Below, one piece after another: positions 26,822 to 33,996 of a DNA stretch of 64,000 nucleotides. Location of the stretch: positions 372,001 to 436,000 of the forward strand of contig CAMDFX010000001.1 in the NCBI GenBank assembly GCA_945897805.1, in the 5' to 3' direction. The notes beneath the pieces are model-generated. The model searched no databases, was not told the origin of the DNA, and worked only from the letters and a program-made list of their open reading frames with translations. The DNA is from Chryseobacterium gleum. Its GTDB lineage: Bacteria > Bacteroidota > Bacteroidia > Flavobacteriales_D > Crocinitomicaceae. Made by a program: the position numbers and the translations under genes. Every line of letters starts with the position of its first letter. The stretch's first letter is position 1.

Positions 26822-26856
26822 ACCCCGCCTGACGCAAAACCGCTGTTGGCAGTAGT
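26803..26856 (+). repeat. attC-like half-site A, left edge of the cassette region
   Basis: GTCAAACGAAGCACTAAACC lies inside this segment and matches GTCATACGAAGCACTGAACC of site B with two differences. It is followed by CGCC, a short stem (GCGTCA at 26803-26808 with TGACGC at 26830-26835), and GCTGTTGGCAGTAGTGC. The last part is the near reverse complement of GCATTACTGCCAAC at 28639-28652. The matching left arm expected for a full site is absent. Confidence 0.6.
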
Positions 26857-26870
26857 GCTTATTTTTTTTA

Positions 26871-27851
26871 TCAGAAGACTATCACTTTCCCAACATCAGT
26901 TTTAGTCAGCCCGTTTGTTGAAATGTCCGTTAATGATAGTGATTTAAAGTTTCTTGAAATATAGTTTACACTTATTAAGTCAACTGCCTTTTGCAACATT
27001 TTTCCGTTTGCTCCTGTCACTTGTCCAATGATTTCTACATTGTTTTTCTTTGCTAATTTCACGAATTTACTCATCATCATTTTCATCAACCATTTCATAA
27101 TTCCTGGCAAATTTACACCTGCTTTGTGCATATTTGAAGTATCAACAAACTTTACAGAAACTACTTTTTTAGGTTGCAAAGCAATGGATTTTTTCAGAAT
27201 GTCATCACCAAGCACATCAAAAACATAGTCAACTTCTTTTACTTTCAATACTTGCGAAAAGTCTTGTGTTTTGTAGTCGATAAATTGGTCAAGTCCTGCT
27301 TTGTCCAAAACAGCTTTGTCCGATTGACTGCCTGTGCCAATTACAAAAAGTCCCAATTGTTTGGCTATTTGCAATGCCTGAAAACCTACACCACCGCCAA
27401 CTCCGTGAATGAGGATTTTTTCTCCCTTCTTCGCATTGAGTTGTGTCAAACTATCATAGGCTGTAAGCAAAGGTAACGCAATTGTTCCTGCTTCTTTAAC
27501 GTCTATGATGGTTGGGATTTTTGCACAATAGTTTGCTGGAATTGTAATTTCTTCTGCCCAAGTTCCAATGTCACTAAACAATCTGTAAAAAAAGACATTT
27601 TCACCCACAGAGAAATCTTTTACATTTTGTCCAACTTCTAATACAACACCAGCACCATCTATTCCACCAATTTGCGGATTTTTGTACTTTAATGAAGGAA
27701 AACCTTTCATTAAATCCATATCAACAGGATTAATTCGGCTACTCAACATTTTTATTTTCAATTCGCCCGATTGCGCTTTTGAGCTTTCTATATTTTGAAC
27801 TTTCATTGTTGAAAATTCTTTGCCTGCTTTTTGACGAATAATGGCTTTCAT
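26871..27851 (-). CDS. MDR-family NADPH:quinone reductase-like oxidoreductase
   Basis: A 326-residue zinc-less medium-chain reductase. The N-terminal GroES-like domain (1-125) has SSRINPVDMDLMKGFPSL and GIDGAGVVLEVGQNV; the Rossmann domain has IHGVGGGVGFQALQIAKQLG, the NADPH-binding glycine motif, near residue 150. Zinc ligands of alcohol dehydrogenases are missing, as in quinone reductases. It overlaps the stop/start of the Spy-like gene by one base and faces a divergent HxlR regulator, which points to quinone or electrophile stress. It is the last gene of cassette 1, ending close to half-site A. Confidence 0.86.
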   Translation of the reverse strand: MKAIIRQKAGKEFSTMKVQNIESSKAQSGELKIKMLSSRINPVDMDLMKGFPSLKYKNPQIGGIDGAGVVLEVGQNVKDFSVGENVFFYRLFSDIGTWAEEITIPANYCAKIPTIIDVKEAGTIALPLLTAYDSLTQLNAKKGEKILIHGVGGGVGFQALQIAKQLGLFVIGTGSQSDKAVLDKAGLDQFIDYKTQDFSQVLKVKEVDYVFDVLGDDILKKSIALQPKKVVSVKFVDTSNMHKAGVNLPGIMKWLMKMMMSKFVKLAKKNNVEIIGQVTGANGKMLQKAVDLISVNYISRNFKSLSLTDISTNGLTKTDVGKVIVF

Positions 27852-28165
27852 TAGATTTTCAATTTTTGTGCTTGTTCAACGTTTAAAACTTGCTTTAAAT
27901 CGGTTCTCCATTTTGCTACGGCATTTTGGATTACTTCTTTTTTTCTGCCTTGCTTGTAAGCGTCTTCGTGTCCGTTGGCTCTGTCAAGGTTGATTTGAAA
28001 TACTTTTGCTTTTTGCTCATCAGTAAGCGAAAGTTTCTTTGCCATTTTTTCGGTAATGTGTTTTACCTTTTCTTCTTTTGAAAGACGAGAATGTGCAAAC
28101 GCCTTTACGCCAATTGCTGAAACAATTATCAGCAATGTTCCAATTAGGATTTTCTTTGTGACCAT
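27851..28165 (-). CDS. Small exported Spy/CpxP-like helical protein
   Basis: A 104-residue protein. It begins with a membrane/signal segment (ILIGTLLIIVSAIGVKAFA), then is helical and charged. KKLSLTDEQKAKVFQINLDR and KQVLNVEQAQKLK resemble the LTxxQ repeats of Spy/CpxP periplasmic chaperones and DUF4890 proteins. It is co-transcribed with the quinone reductase gene. A role in envelope stress is plausible but not shown. Confidence 0.65.
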   Translation of the reverse strand: MVTKKILIGTLLIIVSAIGVKAFAHSRLSKEEKVKHITEKMAKKLSLTDEQKAKVFQINLDRANGHEDAYKQGRKKEVIQNAVAKWRTDLKQVLNVEQAQKLKI

Positions 28166-28178
28166 ATTCTAAAATTTA

Positions 28179-28263
28179 TTTGTTAACAATGGTGCAAATT
28201 TATTACCTTTGTCCAAATAAATAATGTAGTCTGTAAATATCGTAATAGTCTAAAATAATAGAC
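28179..28263. promoter_or_regulatory. Divergent promoter pair and candidate HxlR operator
   Basis: Plus strand: TTTG at 28179-28182, 21 bases, then TACCTTTG at 28204-28211, a full promoter for the HxlR gene. Minus strand: TAAATTTGC at 28194-28202 serves the Spy-like and reductase genes; the two -7 boxes are one base apart. Downstream, TAGTCT repeats at 28227-28232 and 28246-28251, and a perfect palindrome GTCTA-AAATAA-TAGAC (28248-28263) ends 2 bases before the HxlR ATG. These are good candidates for HxlR binding. Confidence 0.55.
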
Positions 28264-28265
28264 CA

Positions 28266-28610
28266 ATGGAAAATAAAAGAAAAACGAAAGAATTTAATCC
28301 GAATAATTGTCCTGTTACCCATTGTCTGAATAAGATTGGGGGAAAATGGAAACCTGTCATTATTCATTTAATACGAAAAGATTGCAACCGATTCTCAATG
28401 TTGCAAAAGGCTATTCCTGATATTAGTAAGCAAATGTTGGTCAACCAACTTCGTGAAATGGAAGAAGATAAAATTCTTGAACGTATCATTTATGCAGAAA
28501 TTCCGCCAAGAGTGGAATACAAAATTTCAAAATACGGTCAAACTTTGTTGCCGATAATTGATAGTATGTCCGATTGGGGTTTGAAAGATTTGAAAAAGTC
28601 GTCAAAGTAA
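28266..28610 (+). CDS. HxlR-family transcriptional regulator
   Basis: A 114-residue winged-helix repressor. Family motifs: NCPVTHCLNKIGGKWKPVII, FSMLQKAIPDISKQMLVNQL and a wing with PPRVEYKISKYGQTLLPII. Cys15 and Cys20 sit before the first helix; in YodB-type HxlR proteins a Cys in this place senses quinones and diamide. The divergent quinone reductase gene supports such a role, with the regulator controlling both itself and the reductase. The inducer is inferred, not known. Confidence 0.88.
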   Translation: MENKRKTKEFNPNNCPVTHCLNKIGGKWKPVIIHLIRKDCNRFSMLQKAIPDISKQMLVNQLREMEEDKILERIIYAEIPPRVEYKISKYGQTLLPIIDSMSDWGLKDLKKSSK

Positions 28611-28638
28611 TCTCTGTCAGTTTTGACGGTCGCTCGTA

Positions 28639-28780
28639 GCATTACTGCCAACGGTTTGCAGCTACAAGAAGTTGGCGATTTTTACCACAAATGTTCATAC
28701 GAAGAACGAATGTTGATGCCACCACAAAACTGTCATACGAAGCACTGAACCGCCAATTTCTTGTAGGTGCTGTTATAGGC
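28639..28780. repeat. attC-like palindromic junction B between the two cassettes
   Basis: Left arm GCAGCTACAAGAAGTTGGCG (28658-28677) pairs with right arm CGCCAATTTCTTGTAGGTGC (28751-28770) at 18 of 20 positions around a 73-nt loop. Outside the arms are TACTGCCAAC (28643-28652) and TGTTATAGGC (28771-28780), which pair only in part, like the outer simple sites of an attC. The loop holds GTCATACGAAGCACTGAACC, shared with half-site A. Size and layout match integron attC sites, but the GTTRRRY core is not conserved. Confidence 0.7.
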
Positions 28781-29004
28781 TGGCGTACTTGTCTGTCGTG
28801 GGTTACAACCATTTTTATTTCGTCTGTTACTGTCATTTGTCGAGTGCTTTTTTGTCTGGCTTGTGTGTCGGGTGTTTTATTTTTTTTTGAAGCGTTGGAA
28901 ATTTTTTAAAAACAATTTTTCTTTTGGGTTGGCTTTGCAAGCTCTATTAAAAACTTTGGTCGTGTGTTGGCTTGTGCGGTTTTTAATTGTGCTTGCAAAT
29001 TGCG
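28781..29004. other. GT-rich noncoding tail of the restriction cassette
   Basis: The plus strand is rich in G and T (for example GGTCGTGTGTTGGCTTGTGC), unlike neighbouring genes. Short frames exist but look like by-products of the skew. A similar skewed stretch lies at the other end of the cassette (33730-33960), so skewed DNA flanks the restriction genes on both sides, inside the boundary motifs. Confidence 0.5.
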
Positions 29005-29841
29005 TTAGGATTTTTCTTCTAATTTTTTTCTATAAACATCATCTAAAGTTTGACCTTTTTTGTCTTTCCACATAATCCATCCGTTATTGCTACTACCTAT
29101 ACAAAAGTCCGCTGCTGAACTTGGACTTGAAAAAGTTTTATCATAGTCCAAAATTATTTTTCCGTCTTTTTCAATTCCAAATTCCTTAATTTCATTTTCT
29201 CTTTTTTCTTTCCAACCAAATGAAGGAACTGTGTCTTTTGAAAGCACACTTCCTCTGAGTACAGTAAAACCATTTTCGTTATAAAACCCTTTAGCATCGC
29301 AACCTCTGTAACTTGCGAAAAATATGTGTTTGTCTTTTTGCTCAATGATTTCAAATATGTCGCAACCATTAAAGGATGTAAGTAGCTTTACATCTTCAAA
29401 AAATTCTTCAATACTGTCCTTTTGGTGTTCAGGAAGATTTGGTGCTTTTGGTGTTTGTTTGTTTTCGTCAAGAATAAATCGTTTTGCTTTTGATGCAATA
29501 TTTACTGCTAAATGTTCTAAATATTGAACATCTGCCTTTGTCATTGCACCGTCCTTTGAAATAAAAACCAGTGCTTTTTGCCAGAACTTCTTTTTATAAT
29601 CGTGGTCTTTTATTCTCTCTCTAAAATTTTCTGTTTCGCCTAGATATGCTTTAGGTTGCTGATTTTCGTCCTCACCTAGTAGAATGTAAAATGCAGGATT
29701 TTGAAGTTCTTCACGCTGATTAATAATAGAAAGATTTGCTCTAGGAATTAAAAGCATTTTACAAATTTTGTTACTTATAAATACGTATTGAGCACCTTGA
29801 GGATTTCCTTCTATCAGATATGTAGTAATTGTTTTGCCCAT
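29005..29841 (-). CDS. GIY-YIG nuclease-fold protein with DUF4357 domain
   Basis: A 278-residue protein. The GIY-YIG-like domain (about 48-135) reads FYILLGEDENQQPKAYLGET with ENFRERIKDHDYKKKFW, then QYLEHLAVNIA giving the catalytic Glu. The first motif is YIL, and the second YLG, both accepted variants. The C-terminal 85 residues match DUF4357 (AKGFYNENGFTVLRGSVLS, SAADFCIGSSNNGWIMWKDK). Its start is one base after the AlwI-family gene's stop, so it is part of the restriction operon. It may be an accessory nuclease or second restriction function; this is not established. Confidence 0.82.
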   Translation of the reverse strand: MGKTITTYLIEGNPQGAQYVFISNKICKMLLIPRANLSIINQREELQNPAFYILLGEDENQQPKAYLGETENFRERIKDHDYKKKFWQKALVFISKDGAMTKADVQYLEHLAVNIASKAKRFILDENKQTPKAPNLPEHQKDSIEEFFEDVKLLTSFNGCDIFEIIEQKDKHIFFASYRGCDAKGFYNENGFTVLRGSVLSKDTVPSFGWKEKRENEIKEFGIEKDGKIILDYDKTFSSPSSAADFCIGSSNNGWIMWKDKKGQTLDDVYRKKLEEKS

Positions 29842-29842
29842 T

Positions 29843-31438
29843 TTAGTTAGTTATAAAAAGTTTATCTGCACTTTCTAAATGCGTAATAAATGCGTTAATA
29901 GTAAAAGGCTCAATTCTCTGATTTTCTTCTGACTTTACAAATCTTATTTGTCTTGAACTGTCAGTAAAAATAGTTGGTGCAATAAAAAAACACATTGCAT
30001 CATCATAATTGCTTTTAAAAGCTTCTAAGTGTCTAGTTATAGGCCATACTTCCATTATTGTTTGAGTTCTTCCTTCTGACATTGTAACTTCAACTAAAAT
30101 TCCATTATTTTCCTCTATGCATTCAATATCTCCTTTTCCACCACCTGCGGTTGATGTTGGGATGCCTTCATCATCGCAAGGGTAATTAGGAATTACAATT
30201 ACTTTCGGTAGTTTAGATTTTATAGCAAGTGATGTTAGAAATTCCAAACGTGTTGGATTAGTAAGGTATTTAAGTACACCGTCTTTTGATGTTTTCTTAG
30301 TTGCAAGAATTTCTAATTCTGTTTTGATTGCTTCCCAATTATAAATACTTAACCATTTTTCTAAGAGAGCATTGTTAACTTCAACGGGTAGTGTTGTCGT
30401 GGTTTCTGTAATTAAGTTTACATCAACTTCTGCCATATAATTGAAATATTCTCTTTCGGTTGCAAACTTTGGGTATGTTGAATAATTGGCTAATACATAA
30501 TTTACTTTGTCAATCTCATTTTGATTTATGTCAATAAATCTTCCTCCACCTCGTAATGAAATCAACCCAGTAAGCCTCATTTTTCTAATAAATTCATCGG
30601 GGTATTCAACCATAATAGATTTCGGCTCAAACTTTTTAAATTCACCATCCATTATTTCATCTACACATATTTCAATTATAACTTCCCAGCTAGGTGAATA
30701 TCTGAATTCTTCTCTTATTTGTTTAATTCTTTGATATAATGCTTCAGAGTTATTGTCTTTCCAAAAAATCACTAAAGGTAATTCTAACATAGAAATTCCT
30801 GCACCATTATATTCTGGGTCGGCATCTAATTTTTTAATGACTTCTAAAAGTAAAATTAAAGGCACATTTTCATTTAATACACGAACGAATGGATTGTTCC
30901 TTTGTGATTTTGCCATTGCGTGTAAAAATACTTGTTGCTCAATTTCAGGATTGCTTTCTGAATATAATATCTGATTATCTTGAACTTCTATACTAACTGA
31001 GTTAGCAAGTCTCAAGCCTAAAGTAGAGAATTCAATTGACTCATTTATGTTATAAAAAACAAAACCAAGTTCTTTTGGAAAGTCAAAAACGGTAGCAAAT
31101 CTTGATGGCCATCCCTTTTCAAAACCTGCTTCTTTATGGTTTTGTGGATTATTTTGAATTAAATAATTTACTTCATCGTCATTCAATAATTGATCACCAA
31201 TTTGAGAATTTTCGGAAATTTTTGAGCCACCCCATTTATTAATTATAGTTTCTGTGTTTTTCATTGGGCGATATAATCCATAACTAATTACTTCACCCAT
31301 AATCTGAATAGTTAATTCGTTTGTTAGGACTTGGTTATTATAGCCACTTAGGATATTCAAAAGACCCTTCATTCTTGCTGGGTTTCTCATTGTTGTTGTA
31401 AACAACAACGGCTTATATTCTGATGCTCTACTACTCAT
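29843..31438 (-). CDS. AlwI-family type II restriction endonuclease
   Basis: A 531-residue protein. Its start (YKPLLFTTTMRNPARMKGLL, then NILSGYNNQVLTNEL) and its body (WPSRFATVFDFPKELGFV, FSTLGLRLANS) match the AlwI restriction enzyme family. A likely PD-(D/E)xK-type active site is Asp437 and Glu450 in GKGDIEC and LVEVTMSEGR. AlwI itself recognises the asymmetric site GGATC and cuts outside it; the same site here is inferred. It overlaps the Dam-like gene by 8 bases. The two adenine methyltransferases upstream suit an asymmetric site needing one enzyme per strand. Confidence 0.9.
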   Translation of the reverse strand: MSSRASEYKPLLFTTTMRNPARMKGLLNILSGYNNQVLTNELTIQIMGEVISYGLYRPMKNTETIINKWGGSKISENSQIGDQLLNDDEVNYLIQNNPQNHKEAGFEKGWPSRFATVFDFPKELGFVFYNINESIEFSTLGLRLANSVSIEVQDNQILYSESNPEIEQQVFLHAMAKSQRNNPFVRVLNENVPLILLLEVIKKLDADPEYNGAGISMLELPLVIFWKDNNSEALYQRIKQIREEFRYSPSWEVIIEICVDEIMDGEFKKFEPKSIMVEYPDEFIRKMRLTGLISLRGGGRFIDINQNEIDKVNYVLANYSTYPKFATEREYFNYMAEVDVNLITETTTTLPVEVNNALLEKWLSIYNWEAIKTELEILATKKTSKDGVLKYLTNPTRLEFLTSLAIKSKLPKVIVIPNYPCDDEGIPTSTAGGGKGDIECIEENNGILVEVTMSEGRTQTIMEVWPITRHLEAFKSNYDDAMCFFIAPTIFTDSSRQIRFVKSEENQRIEPFTINAFITHLESADKLFITN

Positions 31439-32339
31439 AATTTGTAATTAAAACTTCTTTAAATGTTTTTATTGAATTATCGTGATAACTTATGTAATTA
31501 CTCTTGATTGGAAGAACGTTATATTTTTTTGACCAATCATTGAATGTTTTGTTTTCTTTTTCTTTGTAATGAGTGACATTTGAAACAGCAAATCTTACTC
31601 CCGATTTATTAAGTTTATCAAGATTTGTTATTAAATCAATTTCGTTCTTTTCATTCCATAGTTTATTGTATTCACTAAACGTAATTAAATAGGGTGGGTC
31701 GAAGTATAAAAAGTCTTTTTTTGTTGGTTTTACTTTTTCTAGAAAATCTAAATAATCAAGATTGTTGATTTCAATATTTGCTTTTTTTACATTTCCAAAA
31801 TAACTGTTTAGAGCATCAACAACATTACGATTAAAATCTACATTACCTACGGGTAAGTTATAATTACCAGAACGATTAAATCTAATCATTCGGTTAAAAC
31901 CATAAATCAAAAGAACATAAAATTTATATAAATTATCTTTTTCCGAATTATTATAATCTGATTTTAAATTGTTGAAATTATCCTTGTTGAATTTTGCATA
32001 GTAGGTTTTCTTATGCTTTAATTTTAATTCAGCAGGAACAATATCTTCTTTAAATGAACGTGATAAATTGTATTCTAAAATTATCCGTTCAACTTCTTTG
32101 AAAAACGTATCAGGTTTTTTTGAATGCTTCATTAAAAACTTGTGTAACTGACACACGTTTTTATCAATGTCATTTAGCAAATGTTTTTTCGCCTCTACAT
32201 TAAGAAATACCGAACCTCCACCAGTAAATGGTTCAATAAATCTATCTACATCTTTCGGAAAATATGGTAGGATTTCGTTTAAAAGTTTGTATTTATCGCC
32301 AACATAAAATAAAGGCGAACGATTAAGTTTATTTGCCAT
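31431..32339 (-). CDS. Dam-like DNA adenine-N6 methyltransferase (D12 class)
   Basis: A 302-residue methyltransferase. AdoMet motif I is FIEPFTGGGSVFLN near residue 40, with a D12-class start SPLFYVGDKYKLLNEILPYF; catalytic motif IV is DPPY at 214. Between them is the target-recognition region with YGFNRMIRFNRSGNYNLPVG, also typical of Dam. It should methylate adenine in a GATC-like context, which fits one strand of GGATC. It overlaps both neighbours (11 bases with the HTH methyltransferase and 8 with the endonuclease), so the operon is translationally coupled. Confidence 0.92.
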   Translation of the reverse strand: MANKLNRSPLFYVGDKYKLLNEILPYFPKDVDRFIEPFTGGGSVFLNVEAKKHLLNDIDKNVCQLHKFLMKHSKKPDTFFKEVERIILEYNLSRSFKEDIVPAELKLKHKKTYYAKFNKDNFNNLKSDYNNSEKDNLYKFYVLLIYGFNRMIRFNRSGNYNLPVGNVDFNRNVVDALNSYFGNVKKANIEINNLDYLDFLEKVKPTKKDFLYFDPPYLITFSEYNKLWNEKNEIDLITNLDKLNKSGVRFAVSNVTHYKEKENKTFNDWSKKYNVLPIKSNYISYHDNSIKTFKEVLITNYE

Positions 32340-33660
32340 TTACTTTAGTTATAAATAATAATTCTTTGTGGTCGTCAAATTCTGTTTTGCCGGTATTAAA
32401 AAAACGATGAGAACATTCAAAGACTTTAGTTTTACCCTTTTTATTCAATATTTCTTCAATCGTTTCAAGTTTTATTTTGTTCTCTGAAGAATTGCTTTTA
32501 GAGTTGTAAGTGTTATTATAAGAAACTGCAATGTATTTTACATCTAGGTTTTCTATTAAGTCACGAAAAGCTACCTTAGCATTTACTGTACAATAGACAC
32601 TCATATTTTCTGGCTCGGGCTTCAACGCTACACCAAAAAGTGCTGGTTTATTCCATTGAATTAGATTATCATATACGTGATAAAATCTACTGTACTGACG
32701 AGAGTTGTATGGCGGATCTATATATGCAATATCAGCTTGTATTTTTCTTGCAAGCATATTCGCATTTTCTTGATGTATTTCAACATTCTGAATTTCGATA
32801 GGCTTAATCAGTCTAAGAGTTAATACTTTGTATTTAATTGGTTTTTTAATATAAGCATCAAAATGACCAACGGTATTAGCAATTTTGTCAATATTGTAAA
32901 TTAGTGTTGCTAATAATATTGAGTATTCTTTTTCGGTTAACTGCTCTTTCCGTCTTTCAATATCCTCTCTCAAATAACCTATTTTTTTTGCGTTTAAATG
33001 GTCAAAAAACTTGTCTCCAAAATTTTCGGAAAAATAATTTTCGTCTAATGTACTTGGGTCTATAGAATTGTATTCGTCAATAATTTCTTCAATTTTATCT
33101 TTATCCCAATAATTGTCTTTAAAAAATGCTTTATAAATAATATTGTTAGCGTGTAAAATATCGTTAATAATTATTTTAGGAAAATGACTAGAAGCTGCTT
33201 TTGCAACACTTGCTGTTCCAGCAAAAATATCAATCAACGAATTGGCATTCTTTGTTTCTTTTAGTAGAGTTTCTATAATCCAGTTAGTTAATTTTGCTTT
33301 ACTACCGATGTAACGTCTACTTTCAAGATTTATATAGTTTTCATTTTTTAATTCGGGAAATAATGTAATGGATTTCCCATAAAGAACTTTTTCTTCTGCA
33401 ACTTGAAGTGCCTCAAGTCCAAAGTCTTCATATTTTATTTCAGAAACTACTTTGTCACTTAACCAATGAACAAGTACTTTATGTTTGTCACAATTATAAA
33501 GTTGTGCTAGTTGTAATAATTGGGGTTTCGTAGGCATTCGTTTGTCATTTTCAATTCTGCTTAAAATTGACAAACCAATCTTGGTTTTAGATTGGACATC
33601 CTGCAATTGCATTTCGAGATTTTCTCTTTTTTCTTTAAGAAATGTGCCTATTGAATTCAT
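32329..33660 (-). CDS. DNA adenine methyltransferase fused to an N-terminal Xre-type HTH
   Basis: A 443-residue two-part protein. Residues 1-70 are an Xre/Cro helix-turn-helix: IGTFLKEKRENLEMQLQDVQ, then KIGLSILSRIENDKRMPTKP. Residues about 100-443 are a methyltransferase with YIGSKAKLTNWI, motif I LIDIFAGTASVA, and motif IV AYIDPPYNSRQYSRFYHVYD (Asp at 315). It is the first gene of the restriction operon. The ATG at 33660 is chosen; a TTG at 33687 would lie inside the promoter. A palindrome at 33670-33688 is a likely binding site for its HTH, giving the self-control usually done by a separate C protein. Confidence 0.88.
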   Translation of the reverse strand: MNSIGTFLKEKRENLEMQLQDVQSKTKIGLSILSRIENDKRMPTKPQLLQLAQLYNCDKHKVLVHWLSDKVVSEIKYEDFGLEALQVAEEKVLYGKSITLFPELKNENYINLESRRYIGSKAKLTNWIIETLLKETKNANSLIDIFAGTASVAKAASSHFPKIIINDILHANNIIYKAFFKDNYWDKDKIEEIIDEYNSIDPSTLDENYFSENFGDKFFDHLNAKKIGYLREDIERRKEQLTEKEYSILLATLIYNIDKIANTVGHFDAYIKKPIKYKVLTLRLIKPIEIQNVEIHQENANMLARKIQADIAYIDPPYNSRQYSRFYHVYDNLIQWNKPALFGVALKPEPENMSVYCTVNAKVAFRDLIENLDVKYIAVSYNNTYNSKSNSSENKIKLETIEEILNKKGKTKVFECSHRFFNTGKTEFDDHKELLFITKVNGK

Positions 33661-33669
33661 ATTTTTAAA

Positions 33670-33688
33670 TTTGACAATGTTTGGCAAA
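33670..33688 (-). promoter_or_regulatory. Candidate operator of the restriction operon
   Basis: Plus strand TTTGACAA-TGT-TTGGCAAA is a 19-bp inverted repeat with 7 of 8 matching positions per arm. It begins 9 bases upstream of the methyltransferase ATG and overlaps the -7 box by 4 bases. Size and symmetry fit an Xre dimer. It would let the HTH-methyltransferase repress its own operon. Confidence 0.55.
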
Positions 33689-33715
33689 AGTAGAAATAAT
33701 ATTCAATATACACAA
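33685..33715 (-). promoter_or_regulatory. Promoter of the restriction operon
   Basis: On the minus strand: TTG (33715-33713), 20 bases, then TACTTTTG (33692-33685), a full Bacteroidota promoter. The start site would be about 20 bases before the ATG at 33660. Confidence 0.55.
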
Positions 33716-33740
33716 TAGTGCGATGGATAAAAATGGCTCT

Positions 33741-33787
33741 TTTGGTTTTGCCGAAGGGTCGGCTTTGTGTGTCGGGGCAAAACCAAA
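33741..33787. repeat. Perfect 12-bp inverted repeat at the upstream end of the restriction cassette
   Basis: TTTGGTTTTGCC (33741-33752) and GGCAAAACCAAA (33776-33787) pair perfectly around a 23-base loop. It lies in a GT-rich stretch that shares its skew with 28781-29004. No T tract follows on either strand, so it is not a simple terminator; it may be part of the cassette boundary. Confidence 0.6.
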
Positions 33788-33966
33788 TGTGCCACTTGTG
33801 CGGCTGGCTAAAATTGTTTTTAAAAAATGTGCGGTGGGAAAAAAAATAAAACACGAAGCGTTGGGCTGTCGTGTCGGAAAAAAGTCCGCTGTTAAATTTA
33901 TATGTCGTCCTGATTTTTCGATAATTTTCTGTCAGTTTAATGGTTGTTGTGTCGTCTGTTACGCTT

Positions 33967-33996
33967 GCCTATAACAATTCGCTTTACGCAATTACG
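33967..33996 (+). repeat. attC-like half-site C, right edge of the cassette region
   Basis: GCCTATAACA (33967-33976) is the exact reverse complement of TGTTATAGGC at 28771-28780 in site B. It is followed by ATTCGCTTTACGCAATTACG, which looks like one arm of a stem. The other arm (a sequence like GCGTAAAGCGAA) is not found downstream to 34720. So this edge, like the left one, has only half of a site. Confidence 0.5.

Noticed and set aside
28248-28263. The GTCTA palindrome as a terminator.
   Set aside because: The stem is only 5 bp, has no T tract and ends at the HxlR start codon, so an operator is more likely.
28691-29075. Plus-strand frames of 60-73 codons across junction B and the GT-rich tail.
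   Set aside because: They run through the palindrome arm and the skewed stretch, so the reading frame is a by-product.
31911-33400. The two methyltransferases as one broken gene.
   Set aside because: Each has its own AdoMet motif and its own DPPY, and each is a full-length frame; they are separate enzymes.
33681-33974. A 97-codon plus-strand frame upstream of the restriction operon.
   Set aside because: It overlaps the operon promoter and the 12-bp inverted repeat, lies in GT-rich skewed DNA and shows no domain. It is better explained as part of the cassette boundary.
26803-33996. A true class-type integron.
   Set aside because: No tyrosine integrase and no attI are in the window, and the GTTRRRY core is not kept; I therefore call the sites attC-like only.
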